This document shows, piece after piece, positions 1 through 12,079 of a DNA stretch of 64,000 nt. This DNA comes from Rotaria sp. Silwood1 (taxonomy: Eukaryota > Rotifera > Eurotatoria > Philodinida > Philodinidae). How positions within the stretch are numbered: position 1 is the first letter of the stretch; each line of letters starts with the position of its first letter. The notes under the pieces are model-generated. The model was not told the origin of the DNA. It did not search any database and saw nothing but the letters and a program-made list of their open reading frames with translations. Made by a program: the position numbers and the translations under genes. The stretch is taken from NCBI GenBank assembly GCA_905250075.1, contig CAJNOP010000854.1, forward strand, positions 18,865-82,864, written 5' to 3'.

Positions 1-1810
1 AATAAATGATTTAAAAAAACGTTTACATTGGATTGAACAACGACAAATAATTATCAAACAATTAAATATTAATCAAGATAAAAAAATAAATGAAACAATG
101 TATAAAAAAAGAAACGAAAAGTTTTTCTATATTATTAATAAAATTTTTTTTTTTGTGTGTTTTAGTTCGGATATTAATTCAATTGAAAATATTTGGTTTG
201 AACATCGATTTAAAATGTTAGATAATTCATTAGAAGTATTAAAAAAACAAGAAATAGAACAAGAACAAGAAGAAATTTATGATGATTTATCATGTGCTCG
301 TTGTAGAATTTATCAAAGAAAAAATGATACTAATAATCAATTATTAAAAAAACTAAAACATATTTATCAAGTTCATAATGAACATAATTATTCAAGAACT
401 CATATTAATTATACAACACCAGGTTTTTAATCTATTTTATATAGAATATAATTAATTAATTCATTTTTTTTTGTTTTCAGAATCTGATCTTATTTTATCT
501 TTATCAAAAATTGCTGATTCTATTGGTCATAATTCAAATTTAAATATATCAAAAAAACTTCCATCAACAACAACAATAACTACGACTACAACAAAGAAAA
601 AACAACAACAGCCAAAACTACAATCATCTATATCTCTTATTAGTGGAGATACAAATAAAACTATGAAACGAACAATAGAAGAATCTCGAAATATATCGAA
701 CAGTAATTACATTTCAAATAATTATGATCTTACAAATAAACGACATAAAAGAATAGGTAATTGTCTTTTATTATATTTTTCTCCTTAGAAAACCAAATTT
801 ATGATACGAAAAATACTCTGACATTTTTTTTTTTGTTGAGAATATAGAACGATTAGATTTAACAGCAAAAAAAAAAGAATCGGACTCTACTATTATAAAT
901 TTTCGAACAAAATTAAAATTTCTTTCATACGATTGAACAATAAATTGATATTGTCCTTCATACGAGCGGATTTGCATATTGTGAAGGACCAGTGTTTTAT
1001 CCAGACGGATGCCCGGGGGGGGGGGGGGCCGCGCCCCCGAAACTTGCGATCATCGTACTAAAAACACGTGGCTTGCTCTCCCGAAAATAATTTTTCGCCC
1101 CTCCGGAGAAAAAATCCTGGATAAAACACTGTGAAGGACAACATCTAATATCGTAGCAGCATTCAATGAACTAAAATATTTTTTACAAATGAATCTAAGT
1201 GAATTGTTTTTTTTTGTATTCGAACAAAAACTGTATGCATATAGCTGAAACATTTTTCAAAGAGATTACATTTGTTATGTACAGTTTGAAAAGTAAACAG
1301 AACTCTTAAAAAGATTTCTTCAAGAATTGTGAGATGTACAATTAGAAATGTATTTATCGAATGTCTATCTATGTAAATAATTATGAAATAATAAAAATTG
1401 TTTTTCTATTTATTTTAGCTTCTCCACAATCAACATTATCTATATCATCAATAAACAATAATAGTTCATCTCCTCATGAAATTTTAACACCTAGTTGGAG
1501 AATATTAATAAATAATGATTTTGATAATGTATTAAATATTGAAAAAAATTGTGAACAACAAGAAAATGAAGATATATCTGATGAAAGTTATATACATCGT
1601 CATATACGTTGTGAATTAGAACAAGAATCTTGGATAACAAATTCTCCAATATCAAAAAATATTTCATTAACATCAAATAAAAAAAGTGGAAAACTTCAAA
1701 CATCATTATCTGTACCAAATGGTTTATCAACAACAACAAATCAAAAACAGTATAAATATCGTTTAACACCTAATGGAATTGCATATACAGAAACTATTGA
1801 TACAAAATAA
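1..1810 (+). CDS. KANSL1/MSL1-like PEHE-domain protein (3' part, partial)
   Basis: The 5' end lies outside the window. Coding exons read as 1-120, 166-422, 481-756 and 1419-1810 (stop 1808-1810), joined by GT-AG introns of 45, 58 and 662 bp. The first intron is in frame without a stop, so a naive ORF reads through it. The last exon carries a PEHE-type signature: EILTPSWRIL, then an acidic DISDESYIHRH stretch and a charged CELEQESW segment. PEHE domains occur in KANSL1 and MSL1, scaffolds that recruit the MOF/KAT8 histone H4 acetyltransferase in the nucleus. The upstream exons are a charged coiled-coil-like region and a low-complexity Thr/Lys/Gln stretch. KANSL1 is favoured over MSL1 by the TPSWR context, but this is not certain. 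The unusually long third intron holds a hAT-type MITE. The gene converges on the snurportin gene with 31 bp between stop codons. Confidence 0.72.
990..1131. mobile_element. hAT-type MITE in intron
   Basis: A 142-bp element with perfect 15-bp terminal inverted repeats, CAGTGTTTTATCCAG at 990-1004 and its reverse complement at 1117-1131. It is flanked by a perfect 8-bp direct duplication TGAAGGAC (982-989 and 1132-1139). An 8-bp duplication and a CAGTG terminus are hallmarks of the hAT superfamily. There is no coding capacity. The interior is GC-rich with a run of 14 G (1015-1028), unlike the surrounding AT-rich intron. Its intact ends suggest a fairly recent insertion. Confidence 0.9.
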
Positions 1811-1841
1811 TTATTTTCTTTCATTAAAAAAAATAAATCTA

Positions 1842-2735
1842 TTAATCTACGGACATTAAATCTTCTTCCTTTTTCTCTTTTTTTTTGTGTGATTTTTCAA
1901 CAAATTGTCGTTCTTTTCTATTTGATTGTTCTTCAAGCATATATGCTTGTGCTGTTGTATATCCGTTAGGTTTATTAATTGGATATGATAGTTTAATTCC
2001 AAGAATTTCTTCAATCATAAATGGTTTAAGCCAACAAACAAGTGGAGAATAACCAGATTCATAAAAACCTAATGGATGATAAAATAAATAACCATCTTCA
2101 GCTTCAATTAAATCTTGTTTATTATCAAGTATTGTACGATTAAGTATTTGAAAATGTTCATTTAATCTTGAATCACCATTTAATGATGTTAACATATAAA
2201 ATCTACATTGACATTCTATTTGTGTTGAATAATCTTGTCCATTCCACATTATTATATCAATTATATGATAAATTGAAGAACGATTATCATATATACAATA
2301 CAAAATTGTTTGTTTAGGTAATTTTGTAAACATTGTCCATATAAGATTACCATGTTTTCCATAAACTTGTGTTCGATGTGATTGAACAACAACAAGACAA
2401 CGTTGTCCACGAGGACATGGTATTGCAAACCATGATGATATATCTTCAGGAGCTGTAAATAACCATTCAGCAAGCATCATACCGATAGGACAGGTGAATG
2501 ATGTTTTTTTACGATGTTGACGAGGAGGCCATTGAGGTTTATTATTTTCAATTGTTTCATTATCATTAGTTAAAAAACGAAGTTGAGATAATTTTTGTTC
2601 TCGTTTTTCTTTTTGTCTTTTTAATACTTCACGACGTCGTTCAATTTGATCGGAAAGAGAAGAAATCGAATTTGTTTTTAATTTATATAATGAAAGAGAT
2701 GATAAATCAACATTTGATATTATAGCTGAAGCCAT
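1842..2735 (-). CDS. SNUPN: Snurportin-1 (m3G-cap snRNP import adaptor)
   Basis: A single-exon ORF of 297 aa, ATG at 2735. Residues about 15-55 contain an Arg/Lys-rich helix (IERRREVLKRQKEKREQK) where snurportin has its importin-beta-binding domain. From about residue 85 the cap-binding domain is recognisable: LAEWLFTAPED, the CPRGQRCLVV strand, ILYCIYDN, YHIIDIIMWNG, CRFYML, DGYLFYHP and SPLVCWLKP. Snurportin binds the trimethylguanosine cap of assembled U snRNPs and imports them into the nucleus with importin beta. Human snurportin is about 360 aa; this copy is shorter, mainly in the acidic linker and tail. It ends in a Lys/Glu-rich tail. The upstream 250 bp hold a CA-rich tract at about 2914-2960. 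Confidence 0.88.
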   Translation of the reverse strand: MASAIISNVDLSSLSLYKLKTNSISSLSDQIERRREVLKRQKEKREQKLSQLRFLTNDNETIENNKPQWPPRQHRKKTSFTCPIGMMLAEWLFTAPEDISSWFAIPCPRGQRCLVVVQSHRTQVYGKHGNLIWTMFTKLPKQTILYCIYDNRSSIYHIIDIIMWNGQDYSTQIECQCRFYMLTSLNGDSRLNEHFQILNRTILDNKQDLIEAEDGYLFYHPLGFYESGYSPLVCWLKPFMIEEILGIKLSYPINKPNGYTTAQAYMLEEQSNRKERQFVEKSHKKKEKKEEDLMSVD

Positions 2736-2989
2736 TATTGAAATAATCTAAAACAAGAATATTTAAGAATAAAGGCTTTCGAAATAAATTTATTTTTGAA
2801 AAGTAACTTTTTTTTTTTCTTCTTCCTAACATATTATTATTTCGTAATACTGAAGCAATTTTTTTTGCTTCGTTTTTGTTTTTCTTGCTGTTTATAGAAA
2901 GAAAAAAAAGGTTACACACCCACCCACATACGCAGAATGTACACACACACACAGACAGAAATATACGACATAAGCATTAGTTTTTCTTT

Positions 2990-4766
2990 CTATGTTTGTT
3001 GTTGTTGTTTTTCAACAAGACGTTTTAATTGTCGATAATAATCATATAAAGGTTTCATAATACGTTTTTGTTCACTGGTTGTTGGTTTTGAATATTTATT
3101 TTCATATCTTAATAATTCTTGTTGCATATCACATTTTTCATCATATATTTGTTTTGATGTCATTTGTGAAAGATCATGTGGACGACCATGTCGTAAACGA
3201 TATTTTCCCATACGTTCTTGTATATCACGTGCTTCAATTTCAAGTGGAGTTAATTGTTGTTGAGGAGAATTCCAAATATCTGATGATGGACTTGGAGCTG
3301 TTGTTGGTCGTTTTGGATTTATAGTTTGTATTGATGGTGATTGTTCATTCGATGATACTGGAGTATTTGAAGTATTTGATGTGACAAGTGGAGTTTTTGT
3401 TCCTGATGAAACTGGACGACGTGAACTAACTACACGACCACCACTTGTAGATGATGATGATATTGACTAAAATATAATTTTATATTAGATTTAATCAAAA
3501 GAATTTAAAATTGTATCTTTTTTATTTTTTTGATACTGGAAGCAGGAAAATTATCGTAAATCATTTCTTTACATTTTTCTGTTCACTTAAATCAATCTTT
3601 TTTTTTAATTTTATAGAGATTATCCATAAAGGACTGTTAAATAATAATCGCATTTTTTCGAACTCCTTAACCCTACTGAAGTCCAATGGGTATAACGTTT
3701 TTGGATCTAGTCTCAGTTATCAGAAAATTTTCAGATCTGCACTCGATCAGAATCAACCGAACGAACTTTAACGTCCAATGTAAAAATAAATTTCAGAAAA
3801 ATCTTATTTGTTCATATGTACTGCTTCTTATTAAATAAATATATCCAAAATAGAAATGAATAAAGAACACTTTTCATAAGCAATAAATACTGCAAGTGTT
3901 TTATTTTTAATGAACAGAATATAGTAAAAAAAAGATGAAGTTTAATACGAATGACACTCGAAAAAGTCATATAACTATATTTGCATATATAGCATAATCA
4001 TGCATGTTGTAAACACCATATTCATAAATCAGCTGATTAATTCAGTTCATTTTTGATTTAAAAATACTCTTTAAATGAAACTTAAATTAGTCAAATTTTA
4101 CATGATTATTTTCATTAGAATTCAATCAGAAAGATTTTTCATTTAATCATGTAGAAGTTTTTATTCATTGTTGAATAGTTTTTTGTTTTTTTCTTCATAG
4201 TAAAATCTATTGAAATATATCATTTCTCATTATTGAAATTCGAAACTTAAAATGCAAAGATTTGAAAGAAGAAAAACAAAAATCTATCATAGTTTACAGT
4301 CTCATAAATCTATTTGATGAAAATTTCTAATAGAAACTTTTACCTCTTTAGGACTATAAACAGGTTTTTTTGGTTTAATCATAATTCCTGTATTAGTTGT
4401 TGGCATTATTGTTGAAACCGGTTGTTGTTCAAGTAATATATTTGGATTTAAAGAAGATAAATCAAGTAGAGGTACATTAGTTGTACGTTGATGTTGTGTA
4501 TTTGAATGTTTTGATGATGATGATGATGTATAATCATGACGAGATTGTTTTGGTGTCATTATAATAGATGATCCATTTGGATTTGAATATGATGTTAAAA
4601 GTGTTGAAGCTTTTGGAAATGATTTTGTAAAACGATAATAATGATCAGATGGTGTTACACCACGAAATAAAAATCCATCAATAGCTAAATCAATACAATC
4701 ACGTAAAAAATTATTTGTTGATATTGAACTCATTAATGACGCATTAGTATCATTAATTATTGACAT
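2990..4766 (-). CDS. FAM13-family protein lacking a RhoGAP domain
   Basis: Two exons on the minus strand, 4344-4766 (ATG 4764-4766) and 2990-3466, joined in phase 0 by an 877-bp GT-AG intron, giving about 299 aa. The N-terminal half is Ser/Thr-rich with an opening helix (FLRDCIDLAIDGFLF). The C-terminal end resembles the conserved FAM13 block: a helix reading KCDMQQELLRYENKYSKP, then RIMKPLYDYYRQLKRL, close to the vertebrate FAM13 MKPLYDRYRLVK motif. FAM13A in mammals also has an N-terminal RhoGAP domain, which is not present here, so this matches the FAM13C-like layout. The molecular function of that C-terminal block is poorly defined. It is transcribed divergently from the EAF gene across 256 bp. 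Confidence 0.65.
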
Positions 4767-5022
4767 TATTGTGTTGTTTCTTTTGCTGTATTTTATCTGA
4801 TTAAGAAAAAAAAAAAAAACTAACTAACAATATGTTTTTTGACGAAGGAAACAACGGATTGCTCGTTAGCAACCAATCGTATTTTATTTTAGAGGATAAA
4901 AGTGAACATATGAATAGTTTACTTAATCTACCAATCATTTTTATCAATTCAATTGATTAGACGTTTTTTTATTTTGCTTAACATTCATTGTTTAATTTTG
5001 ACATAAAAAAAAAAACCCAGAA
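4767..5022. promoter_or_regulatory. Divergent promoter between FAM13-like and EAF genes
   Basis: The 256 bp between the two start codons (4766 on minus, 5023 on plus) must hold both core promoters. It contains a poly-A tract near 4806-4819 and a poly-T/poly-A pair at about 4964-5016. No clear TATA box is seen. The assignment rests on gene layout only. Confidence 0.5.
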
Positions 5023-6074
5023 ATGGCTTCAATGACAAATACAAATCCTTTACTTGAATATTTGGAAGATGGAAAAGCTTATGATTTAGAATTTGGTGAT
5101 ACATGGAATTCAATTAATGATGGAAATTCATCGAAATATGCTTATCATACAATAAAATGTATTTAGACTCTTGAATTTTATTTTTAAGTTTGTTTTTTTT
5201 TGTTTTTGAGAATTTTTAGATGATTTTAAACCTGCATCTGTTGCAAAATCTGAACAAGCTGAATTAAGTGTTGGTTCAACACAAGATGTTTCAATTACAT
5301 TACCAAATGTTGAAGTAAGATCATTAGATTTTTTTTTTATATTGAAAAAGAAATTATGATGTTTATTTACTAGGGTTCATTAACTCAATCAACAAAATTT
5401 TCTGGTAGTACAAAACCATATACACCAAAAGAATGTTTAATGATAATTGATCCTCGTACTGGTAAAATAGTACTTGAAAGATTATCAGCTAATGTTCGAG
5501 TAAAAAACGTTCGGTAAAAACTTTTTTTTTCTTTTATTATTTATTTAAGTAACATGTTTTTTTTCTTAAGAGCGGAAAATCGTCCTGTAATTCCACCAAT
5601 ACGACCTACAGTTCCACGTGTAAATGTAACTGATTCTCAGCCAGATAAAAAATCAACTAAGACAACAGTACCATCAATAACAACAGCAAATAAACCAACA
5701 ACAACACATAAAATGACAAATCCTAGTAAACCAATAGTTACTGCACCTGTTAAACCAATGCCAAATAAACCATTATCTCCTATTGATGATCGACTTAGTG
5801 ATGATGGATGTAAATTTATTTATTTGATTTTGTGTTTTGCATTTAATTAATAATTTTATTTTCGAATATAAAGTTTCACCAGAGCCATCTGAACATGTTC
5901 CAACATATCCATCGAATCCACCACCAGTACAAACACATGTAACAGTTAGACGTTCATCACATGGATCACTTGGTTAGATTAAGAATTTATTTTATTTTTT
6001 TGTATTTGAAATTATTTTCTTTTATTTTAGCAAATGATCTTCAACTTAGTGATACGAGTGATGAAGAATATTAA
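5023..6074 (+). CDS. EAF: ELL-associated factor (EAF1/2 homologue)
   Basis: Six exons, 5023-5158, 5220-5314, 5374-5513, 5571-5809, 5874-5972 and 6031-6074, joined by 58-64 bp GT-AG introns with consistent phase, give 250 aa (human EAF1 is about 268). The N-terminal EAF domain is clear: NPLLE near the start, YHTIKYDFKPASV, VGSTQDVSITLPN, then a block ending in PKECLMIIDPRTGKIVLERL. This corresponds to the EAF pattern of a DFKPAS segment followed by a DCVLIINHDTG-like strand. The middle is Pro/Thr/Lys-rich and disordered. The tail is acidic (LSDTSDEEY), as in EAF transactivation regions. EAF proteins bind ELL in super/little elongation complexes and stimulate RNA polymerase II elongation. The MCPH1 gene starts only 87 bp downstream on the same strand. 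Confidence 0.88.
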
Positions 6075-6161
6075 AATATAATTTTTGTTTTTTTTTTCTT
6101 AATTTATATTTACTCAAGTTTTTTGTTTTTGTTAATTCTCTTCTTTTTCTTTATTTCAGAT

Positions 6162-9100
6162 ATGACATCAGTAAATAAAGTTGATCGAGCAATTTTATTT
6201 TCTCGTATGTTTATATTTAAGAACAAAAAAAAAAGTTCCTTTGTTTTGAAATTTTTAATTTATTTGATTAGAATGTCAATTTTTTATTGATTATCGTTCA
6301 AGTCAAAATGGTTGTGATCGATCTCTTCGTTTAGGAAATGAATTAGAAAAAAAATATGGTGCTAATATTGTTGAACAACCACAAGTTTCTTCAACAACAC
6401 ATATTATTTTTAAAAATGGAAATTTAGAAACAAAATTATTTGCAAAAAAATATAATATACCATTGGTTGATCCTATGTGGTTAGAACATTCTATTAAAAA
6501 AAGAAGATTAATTAAAATTGATAAATATCAAATTCATAATGATGAAAATCAACGACCAACAGGTTATTTTTTTCTTGAATAAATTCATGAATTAAAACGA
6601 AATACTAAGCGTAGTCTTTTATCTAACAAGGAAAGCTCCTCAATTTATAAATATTCCGAAAAGAATTTAAGCTTCTAGCTTATTACTGTCAGCGTATTGA
6701 ATATTTATGGAATTTTCAATATTTTTTTTAAATTTAATTTCGTTCAGAGACTATTAAGTTTGCGAACAACGATAATTAAGAGTTAAGAGTCTTCTTATTC
6801 GGTCACAGATGACTGATTCTGAAAAAAAAAACCATTGATTTTGCAGATGCTATATGGAAACGGTTCTTTATATGGAATACAGTACCCGGTATAAGTGGAG
6901 GCGGCCTCTTTTTCTTGTTCAACAATGACTTTTATTTTATCTTTTTGCTCTTGTTTGAACGGGCTAGTCGGATTCATCATCGGGTAAAAATAGGAGTATT
7001 TATATTCATTCTGTTATCAATTTATAACTCAATAGAAAAAAGAACCGTTGTTTTAAAGAAAAGACGAGATATTATCTTTCTATAAAGGCAGAACTATTCT
7101 CCACATATGTCAAATAGTGATATTTCACGATATCTATACGAATCAGTGAGTAATTGTAAAATGTAGGCTTAAAAGATATGAAATAGCTGGTGACGTATAA
7201 GTTGCACAAAAATCCGGTCTATACCGGAAAAACAATACGCAACGGTTCAATCCCTGGTAGCTCAACATTCAATCGAATCTGTCAGTCAAATTGAGTTTAG
7301 ATTATCACAGAAACATATAAAAATTCAGAATAAACAAAGAATCGTATATATCGATCAATAATTTCATTGAAAGAATGGAGAAACTTAGCTAATGAATTTG
7401 TTGAAAATTAGGCGATTCTATGGAAAATAGAGTAGCATTCTTAGTTGAAAGAAAAGGAGATTATTAGGGTGATGTACATATAATAAAACAACTCCTTTGT
7501 CTTCTTCATTTTTTCGGTCGCTCCCACTTATGGCGGGTACTGTAGTTGGTTTAAACCAAGGGAGAGACGACGTTCTTCAATGTTTCCTGAAACAAAATAA
7601 GTACAAGAGTACAGTAGTAATATACAGTTTGCAGAGTTCTGGGATATAGTGTCATAACTAAGCCAAATTTAGACCTAAATCCAAGAAAGTAAGGATATAT
7701 TCTTGTATTTCACGTACTCTTTATTTATTAGAGTATGCGGTTTCTCCTTATTGATAATTCATAATTCAGTCACTTTTATTGAGAAAGTGATTGATCAGTT
7801 AAAAATTTTTCTTCATTAGTTCAATCCATGAATAAATTTTTAAATTTCACAATACTAATCAAAATTCTTGAATATTCATAGAAGAACTTGCATTCGAACA
7901 ATTAGCAATATCAAATAAAGATCTAATTACACCATCTACACCTAAAAATAAGGTCAATTATTATTTATTTTTCTATAATTATAGTTTTCATATTTGTTAA
8001 ATATTATTTTCAGATAGATCAATCACAAGATGTAAATATTGATTCAGGAAAACGAAATAAAAAAGTTCTTTATACACCAATTCGTGGTCAATTTGATCAA
8101 GGAAATCCACATGAATATTTTGATCATCAAAAACGAATAATAACACTTGAAAATTTAGGAATGAATTTACCAGGTAAATTTTTATTTTTAATTTAGAAAA
8201 AAATAAGTAAATAAAATATTCTTTTCAAGATGATAATCATATATTAATTCATCGATATGGATGTAGTGTTGCTCGTCGACAAATTCAAGAAAATATTCGT
8301 CCTCAATCTGAATTAAAAGGTTAAATTAAATAAAAAAAAATTGTTAATCTTTTATATTTAACATAATTTTATTTTTTTTACACACACTTTTAGATAAATC
8401 ATCAATTTCTTTACAAAAAGAATTACCAACAACAATAAGTATTCCATCTCAATCTCAATCATCGCCTATTATTCATTTCGCTAAGGTAAAAATAATCAAA
8501 ATCTTTTCATGAAATACGATCTAATAGAAGTATTGAAGTTTAGTAATAAAAATCTACTTCTACTTTCTTTCAAATTTTGAATCCTATTGAAATTATACTA
8601 ATAGCTTCTGTTTTTTTGTTGTTCTTAGCCTGTTCGTCAAACTCGAAATCCTGAAATTCAAATTGTTGTTTCTCCTTCAACAACATTCGATTTTGATAGT
8701 CAACAACAATTTGTTACATTAGGTAATCTTCCTCAATCAACTCCAATATTACGTCCAACATTACCATTAAATAATATTGATAATAATCAACCAAAGGAAA
8801 TTTTTATTGAAAAAAATCTACAAGAAAAACAATTTATAACACCATTAAAAACAATTGATTATTCATCATTTACAAAAATAACACCTTTTAATCAAATAAA
8901 TACTAAAACAAAATCAAGAATTAGATTTGAAATATGTCATAATGATGAAGATGATGATAGAGATTTAATATTACCAAATATTAAAGAAATAATTCGTGAT
9001 CTTGAAATATCAACAAATAATGATCAAATTATTCCACGACCACCACCACTTGTTGCATTATCACAAGTTATTCGAACTAAACATCCTGAACAATTAATTG

Positions 9101-9993
9101 ATACAAAATTATATAATCAATTACCATCTATTAAAGATTTACCAAATTCACCAGCAAATTATTCATTTGTTTTTTATGGATTTACATCAATGTATGTTTA
9201 AAGAATATTTTATCAAATTTTGATTTTGTATTTTCTTATTTTATAGACAATTAGAAGAAGCTAAACGATTAACACGTCGTATGGGTGATTGTTTTTCATT
9301 TGAAACAATTGATATGACAATTACACATGTTATTTTACCTGATGATGATCCTCAAATTGAATTAACACTTGATCTTCTTCTTGCATTAATTTATGGATGG
9401 TTAGTTAGTTGTTAATAATCAACAATTAGTAAATCTTGAAGAATTAAAATATTTAAATTAATTTGTTATATTTATTTCTAGTCGTTTAGTAACATTTGAA
9501 TGGTTAAAATCTTCATCACGTATTGGTGAATGGTTAAATGTTAATAAATTTGAACCGAAACGATTTTTTCAAACATATCCATCATTAAGCATATATCGTA
9601 AATTTCGACAACAACAGAAACCAATTCATTTATTTAATCAATGTGGTCTTATTTATTTAACATCAATAGCTAAACAACGATCATTATTACTTAAATTGAT
9701 AACATTATTAGGTGGAAATGTAAGTTTTGTTCCATTATAATTCTGTGAGTTTTGTTTTTTGTTTTTATATAGATTACAGTTAGTCGTAATCTGGCTAAAA
9801 TTGTTGTTGGACAATCCTCTAAATCACTTTCAATTATTATTTATCCGCAAGTTACTGAACAATGGGTTATTGGTAATTTTAAATTTATTTATATTTTTCG
9901 TTATTTTCTTTCATTATTCTTGTTTTAGATTCAATTAAATCAGGACAATGTCTTCCAACAGATGATTATCTTATTGAAAATAATACTGAATAA
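6162..9993 (+). CDS. MCPH1: Microcephalin homologue, three BRCT domains
   Basis: Eleven exons give an in-phase 621-aa product: 6162-6204, 6272-6562, 7882-7952, 8014-8173, 8230-8319, 8394-8485, 8629-9191, 9247-9399, 9482-9719, 9773-9872 and 9929-9993. The N-terminal BRCT domain (about residues 5-95) includes THIIFKNG and VDPMWLEHSIKK. A disordered middle has TPKNK-type motifs. The tandem C-terminal BRCT pair starts near residue 428: FVFYGFTSM, THVILPDDD, LIYGCRLVTFEWLKSS, GEWLNVNKFEP, and a last domain ending in EQWVIDSIKSGQCLPTDDY. The one-plus-two BRCT layout and these motifs match microcephalin, which binds phospho-H2AX and acts in the DNA-damage response and chromosome condensation. Human MCPH1 is longer (835 aa). 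The second intron (1,319 bp) is oversized because it hosts a transposon. A DNA-break factor is notable in a desiccation-tolerant lineage, but orthologues are general in animals. Confidence 0.85.
6880..7542. mobile_element. Tc1/mariner-like non-autonomous element in MCPH1 intron
   Basis: A 663-bp element bounded by inverted ends: CAGTACCCGGTATAAGTGG at 6880 and, at the right end read in reverse complement from 7542, CAGTACCCGCCATAAGTGG. These match at 17 of 19 positions. Both ends are flanked by TA (6878-6879 and 7543-7544), the Tc1/mariner target duplication. No transposase-like reading frame is seen inside, so it would depend on an enzyme encoded elsewhere. Confidence 0.75.
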
Positions 9994-11304
9994 CCGGCAT
10001 AATTAATTCTAAAGATAAATAAAGTCAAAATGTTTATGTCAGATTTTTTTTTCTTTGTTTTATATATATATATATATATATTTGAAGTTGTCTATAGATT
10101 ATTGTACAGATGAACGAATAGAATTGTTGATTTTCAAAAAATAAATATTTACCTATAAAGTTTATTTGTCAATAAATTGATGAAAACTTATTAACAATAG
10201 ATTTTAACTGTTCATTTTCAAAATTTTAATCTATAAACGTATGAGCAATTGTAATATTATTTAAAATTAATATTAGAAACATTGTTTTTTTCTGAGTAGT
10301 TTTCTTTTTATTAAAAGAAAAGAATTGATTTCTCTTGATATATTCTGTCCTTGCTAGGTTTTGTATGAATTCAGAAAAAAAAAAAGAAATTTCTGGTTAG
10401 TATTGACTAACCTATGAAAAATCTATTACATGAGTTCTACGAATAACCTTAACAAGAACTCCAAGATGTGCATTTCCTATTGATATTTAATTTTTGATCA
10501 TTTTTTTATCTTTTATTACTGTATCAATTATTATTTGAATTTTTTCTTGAAAACGAACGTATGAAGATCTTATACACTCTTCAATCACCTTAATCCTTAT
10601 TTACATTTAACTTGATCATTTAAATCTAATAGATTTGAATTCAATTAATAAAAGAGTTTACATGACGATTCAGCGATTATCATATCTTTGCGAATACAAC
10701 TATTAATTATATAATTACATAAACGAGTCAAAGTCTTGAAGTCGAATAAGTCACCAAGAGCTGTTAGCTTTGATTATTAAATTATGATTTTAATGCTTAC
10801 TCACACTCTCTGTAACAGTGAAGAAAGGCGTTTTGACGAAAGTATCGACTTAAGGAAAATATTAAAAAGAAATACAGATCGAATAATTTTTCAAGCTGAT
10901 TATGATTTGGTAATAATCTTTTGCACATCCTCATTGCACATTTATCTACGCTCCTCATGAATCCAAAGCGAGTATGTTGTTTTTGAATGTACTTCAAATG
11001 AATCTGGTGCTGTCGCATCTGTATGAAATAATTGTCAAAAACTAAAACTTTTCAATTGAGAATCGAGACGCTCTACAATAGATTTCTGAAAGGCAAAAAC
11101 TATGCAAAACAAATAAAATTACAGATAGGAATAAATGTACAATCAATATTTTCAACATAAACGAAAATTTTTATTTAGAAAAAAAAACTAACATATCCAA
11201 TTGAACTGATACAACATAAGAATGAATTATTCGAGTTACATGATACTTCGAAATCAAAAGAAAAAAAATAATAAACATCATTTACAATAACTAACATTTG
11301 AATA
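9994..11304. other. Intergenic, no gene seen
   Basis: AT-rich spacer between the MCPH1 stop and the small secreted-peptide gene. It has a short TA tract at about 10,063-10,082 and poly-A/T runs. A 73-codon reading frame at 10,797-11,018 (minus) shows no recognisable features and is not called. Confidence 0.6.
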
Positions 11305-11702
11305 TTAATTATAATAAACAGCCGGTTTAAAATTTGCTATTTTATCTTGACATGTTTCTTTACACTTTTTCTGTATGACAAAATATTTTTATTTTATTTT
11401 AAATGATTAAAAATAAAAATAACTTACAGCTAAAACTTTAATAGGTACTTTTGATTGAATTTTTTCACTAACACATTTAACTTCACATGGATCTGCATAT
11501 GCAAATTTTTTAAGTTGACGACGTAAACGTGTATATACAGTAGTATCATTATCATTATCAGAATTTTCCATACTATCACCAGTCAATATTCCAAGTCCAG
11601 AAAAGATTATTGAAATGATGAACAAAAAAGAAACTAAAGATAATCATATATATTTGTATTTATGTTCAATTATCTTAACATACTCAATTGATTGATGATC
11701 AT
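11305..11702 (-). CDS. Small secreted Cys-pair peptide, 96 aa
   Basis: Three minus-strand exons, 11,684-11,702 (ATG 11,700-11,702), 11,428-11,633 and 11,305-11,370, with 50- and 57-bp GT-AG introns, join in phase. The first 27 residues are a classic signal peptide (MIINQLISFLFIISIIFSGL). An acidic Asn/Asp stretch follows, then the basic RLRRQLKKF, and a C-terminal region with exactly four cysteines in a CEVKC plus CKETC arrangement (CX3C-X21-CX3C). Two CX3C motifs are typical of a disulfide-pinned helical hairpin. The function is unknown. The dibasic sites could be processing sites, so a secreted hormone-like or defence peptide is possible. The first exon is only 19 nt, so the start is an inference from splice phase, a GTATGT donor and the resulting signal peptide. 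Confidence 0.68.
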
Positions 11703-12079
11703 TTTGAAGAATAAGATAAAATACAATTAACTGATATGTGGATAGTTTAACAGAATATTTTTATAGGATGAATGAAATTAGCGCTAGTTTTTTTTTTTTT
11801 TTTGGTTTTCAACTTAACAACACAATTAGTTATTTTACAAGAAAATTTTTCTTATAGAAAGAAAAAAAAAAGAATATTTTAATTGTTTATTATTAAGAAT
11901 TTCTTATATATAGGACAAGACTTTATATTTTTTGAATAAAAACAAAAAAATTGATTAATGAAAGTAAATCATACATTAGATTATTTCATATTATTTGATC
12001 ATTATTTCTTAGTTATTCAAATGTTATAATCACTAAGATATATATATATATATATGTAAGAAATACCTATCGATAGTTA

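Noticed and set aside
771-977. Minus-strand 68-codon ORF
   Set aside because: Lies in the large intron of the PEHE-domain gene and has low-complexity content with no homology.
2914-2960. C-rich CACACCCACCCACATA tract upstream of snurportin as another telomere-like hairpin
   Set aside because: There is only a C-rich side followed by a plain CA repeat and no G-rich partner arm, so it fits an ordinary CA microsatellite.
7160-7265. tRNA-like sequence with GGTTCAATCCCTGG (B box) and an A-box-like TAGCTGGTGACG
   Set aside because: The T stem and the anticodon stem-loop do not form with proper lengths. Probably chance or a strongly decayed SINE inside the mariner-like element.
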